Translations under genes and position numbers: made by a program
NCBI GenBank assembly: GCA_002869225.1
Contig: PKTG01000019.1
Location: forward strand, 1-62,277
Source: Candidatus Muiribacterium halophilum
Lineage (GTDB): Bacteria > Muiribacteriota > Muiribacteriia > Muiribacteriales > Muiribacteriaceae
Direction: 5' to 3'
DNA length: 62,277 nt
Shown here: one piece after another, positions 56,403-62,277 of the stretch
How positions within the stretch are numbered: position 1 is the stretch's first letter
How the letters are laid out: each line of letters starts with the position of its first letter
Notes under the pieces: model-generated
The model's database searches: none
Told to the model about the DNA's origin: nothing
The model's input: the letters and a program-made list of their open reading frames with translations, nothing else

Positions 56403-58949
56403 ATGATGAAAAAGACTTTTGTTGTTCTTATTATAGCATTTTTGCTTGTCATAGAAATCTTTGCGGTAGCTCCTCCTAAACCAGGACTTGGTAGTAGTGC
56501 AATACAGAGATATTCAAATATAAAAAAAATAGTATCAAAAGATTCTTTAAATAATCTTAATTCTCCTTCCTTAAGAAAGGTACCGGTACCAAAATTTGAT
56601 TGGAAAGGTAACATAAAACTTATAATTATACCTATGGAATTCAATGATGTTAAATTTAATGTATCAGATCCAGTAGCAGATATCCGTGATAAAGTGTTCA
56701 ATATGGCTAATAACCTCTCTCTTGCAAATTTTTATAACAAATCATCTTATGGCCAGACAACTATTTCAGAAGCTATTATAACGGATGTTGTGACTTCTAC
56801 TCATGATATAGATTATTATTATGGTGATTCCAACGGTCCTGTACTTGCACAGGATGCACTCCAGCTTGCATATACAACTGATGCTGACTTTAAGACTATC
56901 TGTGATGACCCATCCGGTAACGCTATATCTGTAATAGATACAAACGGCGATGGAGCGGTTAGTGGCGCGGATGTTGGTTCAAGCGGAGTTATTCCTGATA
57001 AAGTATTTTATATTGTCATCCATGCAGGACCAGCTGGAGAGTCTACTGGTGGAAGTAATATCTGGTCGCATCAATGGGAATTATCATCAGGTTCAGCATA
57101 TACTGTTGGAAACACACAATTCTATACATATCTAACGGTTGGTGAGTTAAATCTGAAAGATTCAACAGGGAATGTAGTTGGTTCACCGGTTCCTATACTT
57201 TGTCATGAACTGGGGCATCATCTTGGAGCAAGTGATTTTTATGATAATAGCTCAACATCTTATCAGGGTGTAGGAAGATGGTCTATAATGTCAGGTGGTG
57301 TATGGCAAGGATATTATATTGGCGGGAACTCTTCAGTGGACACGACTTTCTGGGGAGTTGACTTTGATGGTTATCATAAGTGGCTTTTTGGTTGGCTTGA
57401 TCCTGTTGAGCTGAACAATATCTCTACTACTGAAATAGAATTGCTGTCACTTTCTGATCTTTCACTAACAGATGCTTCAAGCAGATCAAAGATGCTTTAT
57501 AAATATACACTTAACTCTGAAGGCACCGAGTATTATCTTTTTGAGAACAGATCAAATTCGGATTATGATGCAAAACTCTTTAATACCAAACCGATTGATA
57601 ATGGTATGCTTATATATCATTTTGATGAGAACGTAAAGTTCTCAGGTGAGGAAGTATATTTAGATAATTTTGTTTATCATTATAATGATACTACACATCC
57701 GGCATGTTGGCTTGTCCGTGCCGATAATAATGCAAATTCTTATTGGGATGAAAATGATCTTTATCCAATTACAACAAATGATTCTTTTACACCTTCATCC
57801 ACACCTTCGTCTTATTCCTACTTCTCAGATAACGCACCAATTATAAAGAACATTGCAAGAGGTGTTAGCAATATAACTTTTTCAATTGATAATAGTAAGA
57901 ATTTTATTGCAGGTGTTGAAAGAACTCCTCTTGATCCTAATTCTGTTAGTATTATAACAAGACCAAATTTTAAGATAAAGACAGGGTCTCTGATAACCGG
58001 GAATCTTCGTTCAACACAGGAAGTGATAGCACTTTCTTTCGAACAGGTGGGAAGAGTTTATATTGAAAATGTCGATTTTTCAGCACTTGCTCCATCAGAG
58101 TATACTATAGAGGTAAGTGCAACGGATACAAGTGACACAGTTCATACAGAAGCGGCATGGATTGATTAGGAAAATCTGATTTATAGCAGACTTGTTGTAG
58201 CAAGAGATAATACCTTTGAAGAGTTCTCGCTGCATTCTCCACAAAATTATATAATATCAGAAAATAACATAGATTTATCAGAAGCTACGGTTCATAAGGA
58301 TTATGAACTTATACCAACGGGAAATATCGAGATCGTACCTCATGCAGCAGGAAAGAAAGGTGTTTATATAAGGAATGGAGATAAATACGAGCTTTTAAGA
58401 TCAATAACTTCAATAAATAAAACGACTGAGTTAATTGTTTTGACCGATAATGAGCTACCTAAAATAAATCAGATAGATGAGGATGTCTTTGAGATAACAG
58501 ATAAGTATTCAGGAGTAAAAGATATTACAATAAAAGATGAAAACAATAAATATTATTCAGCCATACTTAAATCAGATAGACTTTATTTAGAAGAGACTCC
58601 TGAAAAAGAGTTTTTAATTACAGTTTTAGATTTTGCAGGAAATAAGTCTGTTGCAAGATTTTTACCGAAAAAAGCTGGAGAAAGATTTACAAGTGTCAAC
58701 GTATTTCCTTGTCCTGCAGATTCATTTGTTGAGTTTGAACTAACTTTAAACGTTCCGACCTCAAAGTTATTAAAGATCTATGATAACAGCGGAAGACTTA
58801 TCTATAAACAAAGATTAATGGCTGGAAACGATCATTTTATTTGGGACCTTACGGATAGAAGAGGTAATCCTGTTGCAAATGGTGTATATCATTATGAGAT
58901 CGAGGCCGGAAGTGCTGCAGCGAGAGGTAAACTGGTGGTGCTTAGATGA
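56403..58949 (+). CDS. Secreted M6-family (immune inhibitor A-like) metalloprotease, in-frame TAG at codon 589
   Basis: 848-codon frame. Residues 1-22 form a signal peptide (MMKKTFVVLIIAFLL). Residues ~75-450 are an M6 peptidase: IIPMEFND, SLANFYNKSSYGQ and the zinc motif CHELGHHLGASDFYD near residue 267. A C-terminal part ends ITVLDFAGNKSV, then FPCPADSFVEFELTL and WDLTDRRGNPVANGVYHYEI, a FlgD-like/Por-secretion-like Ig domain. Codon 589 (58167-58169) is TAG between TEAAWID and ENLIYSRL. GAG (Glu) is one base away. It falls after the protease domain, so a shortened but catalytic protein could still be made without its C-terminal domains. ATG 56406 is an alternative start. The frame is open on both sides. 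Confidence 0.84.
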
Positions 58950-59911
58950 GATATTATAGAAATATAATACTTTTATTTCTTTTAGTCTTTATGCTCACCG
59001 GTTGTGGTAGTGGAGGAGGAGATCCTCTACCTGATCCAACACCGCCGATTGGTGATTATACTATGAGCGGTTATATACTAAACAAGGATGAGACTGCAAC
59101 TGAAATAAATAAAGTGTTTACTTGGTCTTCAAATCCTTCAAAATCGTTTGCGACTGATTCACAGGGTGCATATACTTTTGTTCATCCAGGTACGACTTAT
59201 TATGATTCCTACATGTCGTTTACTTCAATAAGTGGTCTAAGATTTTCAGTATCGTGGGATTTTCAGGGAGTACCTGATTTTGATGCACCTTATATATATG
59301 TAATAAATTCAAAACCTTTTTCTGTTGATAGCAGTTTAAATGAACTTCAGAGACATGAACTTGTCGTACTTGCCGTTTATATAGAAAACAATGAGCTAAC
59401 AACTGCTAAGAATCAGGTTGATAGTCTAATAACATCTACAGATACAACCTCTGAATATAGCAAATACCTTAGAATACTAAGAGATTATATACTGTTGAAA
59501 CAGGATTTTGGCAACCTTTCTTCTGTTGTACCGGAAACTTATTTTTCACGTTTATATATTAGTAAAGATATGTATACATCAAGAGAATATTATGCAGGAC
59601 TTTTATATGTTATGAAGATCTTATTATCAGATGATAGAAGCTTAAGATCACAATACTTTAGTGATTGTATAACCTTCCTGGAAAATATAAACGCAGATAA
59701 TATTACATTTGTTGATAATAATGCTAAATTTCTTGGGCTGGAATCCGATGATATTAAAGCGCTACTTTTACTTGCATATATATTTGAAGAAGATCAAACT
59801 GGTATTGAAAAGTTCTCAGGATTTAATCCTTCTAATCAGAGTTCCTTTGCATATCAGATATTAAATCTCCTTCAAAATACCGGATATACAGGTAGGGAAA
59901 ATAGTAATTGA
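58946..59911 (+). CDS. Putative lipoprotein of unknown function
   Basis: 321 residues. The signal ends in a lipobox VFMLTGC with Cys at about residue 20, followed by GSGGGDPLPDPTPP, a linker typical of surface lipoproteins. Residues ~40-110 are beta-rich; the rest is helical with no motif I recognise. Its ATGA start overlaps the protease stop by 4 nt, so it is co-expressed with the protease and may hold, activate or inhibit it. That role is inference only. Confidence 0.78.
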   Translation: MRYYRNIILLFLLVFMLTGCGSGGGDPLPDPTPPIGDYTMSGYILNKDETATEINKVFTWSSNPSKSFATDSQGAYTFVHPGTTYYDSYMSFTSISGLRFSVSWDFQGVPDFDAPYIYVINSKPFSVDSSLNELQRHELVVLAVYIENNELTTAKNQVDSLITSTDTTSEYSKYLRILRDYILLKQDFGNLSSVVPETYFSRLYISKDMYTSREYYAGLLYVMKILLSDDRSLRSQYFSDCITFLENINADNITFVDNNAKFLGLESDDIKALLLLAYIFEEDQTGIEKFSGFNPSNQSSFAYQILNLLQNTGYTGRENSN

Positions 59912-59954
59912 ACTATGAAATAATAAAAACACTCAATTCATTGGGAGTATAGCT

Positions 59955-61127
59955 ATGTATAATAAGAATGTTTTGACAGTTGGAGAATCTGCTACAATTC
60001 TAGTTGCTGATATGGCAAGAGAATTAAGGGAACAGGGAAAAGATATTATTAGTTTTGCTGTTGGAGAGCCAGACTTTGATACTCCTAAAAGAATAAAAAT
60101 GGCAGCAAGAGATGCTCTAAAACATGGGTTTACAAAGTATACTGATCTTAAAGTAATAAAAGTCCTTAGAGAGACAATTTGCGAAAAACTTTTAAAAGAT
60201 AATCAGCTTGAATATACTGCAAATCAGATAATCGTCTCTAATGGAGCTAAACACGCACTTTTTAATTCTTTGTATGCTCTTGTTAATCCTGGAGATGAGG
60301 TTATTGTAATAACACCTGCCTGGGTATCATATTTTGAACAGATAAAACTCTTAGGTGGAATACCTGTTGTTGTTGAGAGTAAGAATGATTTTTCTATACC
60401 GCATGAAGATATAAAAAAGAGTATAACAAAGAAGACAAAGGCTATAATACTTAACTCTCCATGTAACCCAACTGGTTCAGTATATACTAAAGAAGAGATC
60501 ACTAAACTTGCTTATCTAATACTTGAACATGATAATCTTTTTGTTATCTCAGATGAGATATATGAAAAGATAATCTATAAACCAAATACTCATTATTCTA
60601 TTGCAGCTGTATGTCCGGAGATAAAAGAGAGGACTGTTGTCATAAATGGTTTTTCAAAAGCATATTCTATGACCGGTTGGAGAATGGGGTATTCAGCTTC
60701 AAATCTGGAGATCGCTAAACTTATCGCAAAAATACAATCACATATGACTTCCTGTCCAAATTCAATATCACAGTGGAGCTCTTTGACTGCACTTGATCTT
60801 TCTGAAAAAGAAGTACAGGAGATGATAGATATTTTTGAGATAAGGAAAAACATTATAAGAGATTATCTAAAAGAAAGACCAAAATTAAAATATGTTGAAC
60901 CTAAAGGAGCTTTCTATTTCTTTATTGATTTTTCTGCTTATATAGGTGGAAAAGTAAAAAACTCAAATGAACTTTCAATGTATTTATTGAAAAATCATTA
61001 CATAGCTTTGACATCTGGGAAGGCTTTCTTTAAAGAAAACTATTTAAGAATATCTTATGCTACCAATGAAGAAAAAATAAAAGAAGGACTTAAGAGATTA
61101 GACAAAGCTCTTGAAGAACTATCCTAG
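59955..61127 (+). CDS. Class I pyridoxal-phosphate aminotransferase (aspartate aminotransferase-like)
   Basis: 390 residues, fold type I. FAVGEPDFDTPKRI near residue 34, VSNGAKHALFNSLYALVNPGDEV near 95, LNSPCNPTGSVYTKEEI near 172 and VINGFSKAYSMTGWRMGY near 228, with Lys in GFSKAY as the PLP base, all fit the AspB/PatA Ib-gamma subgroup. The C-terminal FKENYLRISYATNEEKIKEGLKRL is standard. It probably makes aspartate or a related amino acid from its 2-oxo acid. Substrate cannot be fixed from sequence. GGGAG precedes the ATG. It is followed 9 bp later by the PP2C gene. Confidence 0.94.
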   Translation: MYNKNVLTVGESATILVADMARELREQGKDIISFAVGEPDFDTPKRIKMAARDALKHGFTKYTDLKVIKVLRETICEKLLKDNQLEYTANQIIVSNGAKHALFNSLYALVNPGDEVIVITPAWVSYFEQIKLLGGIPVVVESKNDFSIPHEDIKKSITKKTKAIILNSPCNPTGSVYTKEEITKLAYLILEHDNLFVISDEIYEKIIYKPNTHYSIAAVCPEIKERTVVINGFSKAYSMTGWRMGYSASNLEIAKLIAKIQSHMTSCPNSISQWSSLTALDLSEKEVQEMIDIFEIRKNIIRDYLKERPKLKYVEPKGAFYFFIDFSAYIGGKVKNSNELSMYLLKNHYIALTSGKAFFKENYLRISYATNEEKIKEGLKRLDKALEELS

Positions 61128-61136
61128 GGGGAATAA

Positions 61137-61856
61137 TTGAAAGTAGTTTCATATGGTGCAACTGATACTGGAAGAGTAAGAAAAGAGAATCAGGATAATT
61201 ATATTATACTTGAAAAACCTGAATACGGTTCTCTTCTTGGTGTCTTTGATGGAGTTGGTGGATGTGATGATGGTAAATTAGCTTCATCTCTTGCAGTTAA
61301 GACTTTGGAAGAATTATTCTTATCTGGTAGATTATTCAGTATAAACGATATTTTTACATTAAAGAAAAGTATGAGAAGTATTGCTTTGACTATAGATGAA
61401 AAAATAAATAAAGAAGCGACTTCTTTAAACAAGACTCTATCTACAACAGGTTCTATATTGTTTTTCTATAAGGAGATGTACTTTATTTCTCATGTAGGAG
61501 ATTCAAAGATATTTCTTTACAGAGATGGAAGCCTATTCAAATTGACAAAAGATCATAACCTGGTTGAAAATGGTGTAAAGACGAATATTTTGACTCAGGT
61601 AATAGGGTCGGGTACAGAGATCTCACCTTATGTATCTTTTGAGAACTGTTTTGTAAGAGATAGATTTCTCATTTGTTCTGATGGTCTTACAAATCATTTG
61701 AGTGAACAGGATATTATTAATATATTTAACAAGGAACCTAATGTAGAGAACGCACTTCTTCTGATGATAGATAAGGCTAATCAGAGAGGTGGAAGTGATA
61801 ATATAACGGGTATTATCACTGCAATCGACGACGACTCAGTAACAATAATAAATTGA
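61137..61856 (+). CDS. PP2C-family Ser/Thr protein phosphatase
   Basis: 239 residues. Metal-ion-dependent phosphatase of the Stp1/PrpC type. RKENQDNY near the N-terminus, VFDGVGGCDDGKLAS near residue 38, ISHVGDSKIFLYRDG near 118, ICSDGLTNHL near 178 and GGSDNITGII at the C-terminus give all metal-binding Asp residues. The GCDDG in place of GHxxG is a small variation. The start is TTG with AGGGGGAA upstream. No Ser/Thr kinase is adjacent; the STAS protein at 42075 could be a substrate but this is untested. A 162-bp structured element begins 3 bp after its stop. Confidence 0.93.
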   Translation: MKVVSYGATDTGRVRKENQDNYIILEKPEYGSLLGVFDGVGGCDDGKLASSLAVKTLEELFLSGRLFSINDIFTLKKSMRSIALTIDEKINKEATSLNKTLSTTGSILFFYKEMYFISHVGDSKIFLYRDGSLFKLTKDHNLVENGVKTNILTQVIGSGTEISPYVSFENCFVRDRFLICSDGLTNHLSEQDIINIFNKEPNVENALLLMIDKANQRGGSDNITGIITAIDDDSVTIIN

Positions 61857-61859
61857 ATA

Positions 61860-62021
61860 TACCTTTCAAGTAGCATTTATCGAACATATATTAATCGTCT
61901 TCAATTTCTATAAAAGCTCAAACCTCCTTGAATTAGCGGTGCTAGTCCTTCGTCGGTTATCGCTTATCTATAAGCTGAATACTTCATAATCTATTATTCA
62001 ATAAACACTCCTTTAAAGGTA
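61860..62021. repeat. 162-bp structured element, copy 2, with imperfect terminal inverted repeats
   Basis: Same length as the element at 35603-35764, with gapless alignment throughout. Outer ends TACCTTT and AAAGGTA are identical in both copies. The 23-base arms here match each other at 18 of 23 positions. The core (CTCAAACCTCCTTGAA, TCATAATCTATTAT) is conserved, and an internal hairpin GCTTAT/ATAAGC occupies the place of a similar hairpin in copy 1. It starts 3 bp after a stop codon, as copy 1 does. Confidence 0.8.
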
Positions 62022-62061
62022 TTAATGAAAAAGATTTTCAACCCTTTTCAAAGAAAAGCAC

Positions 62062-62119
62062 ATGAGCTTTAGCTCATCATCCTTTTTGCTATAGCAAAAA
62101 TATTTTGGCTTCAGCCAAA
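62062..62119. repeat. Three consecutive small palindromes with GCT-NN-AGC cores
   Basis: ATGAGCT-TT-AGCTCAT (62062-62077), TTTTTGCT-AT-AGCAAAAA (62083-62100) and TTTGGCT-TC-AGCCAAA (62104-62119). All three share the form X-GCT-NN-AGC-X' with different outer bases. In a transcript they would form three adjacent hairpins with very small loops. No gene overlaps them. Confidence 0.75.
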
Positions 62120-62123
62120 CATC

Positions 62124-62175
62124 TAATTGAAACAATTTAAACCATAACTTGAACTAATATCTATTGTTTCAATTA
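62124..62175. repeat. 13-bp perfect inverted repeat with ATTGAAAC ends
   Basis: TAATTGAAACAAT (62124-62136) and its exact complement (62163-62175) with a 26-nt loop. ATTGAAAC resembles the 3' end of many CRISPR repeats, but there is no array. The following ~95 bp hold no further structure I can see up to the final start codon. Confidence 0.6.
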
Positions 62176-62271
62176 AATAAAGTGTCCACTGGTACATTAA
62201 AAGATTAAACCAACACTTTAATTATCCCGAAAAATATAAGGAAACAGCCATTTTATATATGAGAGGGAGAT

Positions 62272-62277
62272 ATGAAT
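62272..62277 (+). CDS. Start of a gene running out of the window
   Basis: ATGAAT at the very end, preceded by GAGAGGGAGA at Shine-Dalgarno distance. Only two codons are visible, so nothing can be said about the product. Confidence 0.45.

Noticed and set aside
62124-62175. CRISPR repeat, from the ATTGAAAC ends
   Set aside because: Only one inverted pair is present, with no direct repeats, spacers or cas genes.

Overview
The window is an AT-rich bacterial chromosome segment of roughly one-third GC. Genes are tightly packed in operons, often with 1-30 nt overlaps, Shine-Dalgarno sites near GGAGG and several TTG/GTG starts. Lipobox lipoproteins, an SLH-domain exported protein, a LolC/E-like permease, type II secretion/type IV pilin-like pseudopilins, sigma-54, the MEP isoprenoid pathway and a complete V-type ATPase operon suggest a two-membrane, probably anaerobic fermenter from a poorly sampled lineage. 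The sequence alone does not fix the phylum. No rRNA, IS element, integrase or CRISPR array was seen.

Layout: (1) 1-4.7 kb: partial UV-damage endonuclease, then valS-tyrS. (2) 4.7-15.5 kb: a long same-strand cluster of a three-subunit molybdenum hydroxylase, an AllH/AllF/AllG-type carbamoyltransferase set, a class III CoA-transferase, a cyclase-family hydrolase and a nitrilase-family amidase. It looks like a complete route for opening and fermenting an N-heterocycle; the substrate is unknown. A pseudoknot-like leader precedes it. (3) 15.6-22.1 kb: envelope proteins, a HEAT-repeat protein, a double SANT-like DNA-binding protein and a TPR protein with three cold-shock domains. (4) 22.6-30.2 kb: pdxJ-glmS-rpoN-tsaE-tsaB-tsaD-mutL. 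(5) 30.4-35.6 kb: three pseudopilins, one a 1268-residue giant with Ig-like repeats and a FN3-like end. (6) 35.8-40.4 kb: hutHUI on the minus strand. (7) 40.6-47.7 kb: tRNA-Ile and tRNA-Ala, a permease, a STAS protein, a YhaM-type exonuclease, a TPR protein, rpoZ, dxr and ispG. (8) 47.8-56.3 kb: V-ATPase operon with Na+-type c-ring ligands. (9) 56.4-62.3 kb: M6-type protease, lipoprotein, aminotransferase, PP2C phosphatase and a repeat-rich intergenic end.

The most unusual observation is that seven otherwise intact genes each carry exactly one in-frame stop: cyclase, TPR/cold-shock protein, mutL, yhaM-like, ntpA, ntpB and the M6 protease. Every one can be explained by a single G-to-T change in the first base of GAA, GGA or GAG, and no frameshifts were seen. 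TAA, TAG and TGA all also end neighbouring genes normally, so global recoding is unlikely. This is either a systematic consensus error, a G-to-T mutator signature, or stop suppression.

Other highlights are a 162-bp structured element found twice (35603 and 61860), aligning without gaps and with compensatory changes in its terminal inverted repeats; intergenic DNA built from degenerate heptamers, including a composite repeat in two full copies; a 148-nt long-hairpin RNA candidate upstream of pdxJ; and likely leaderless genes.
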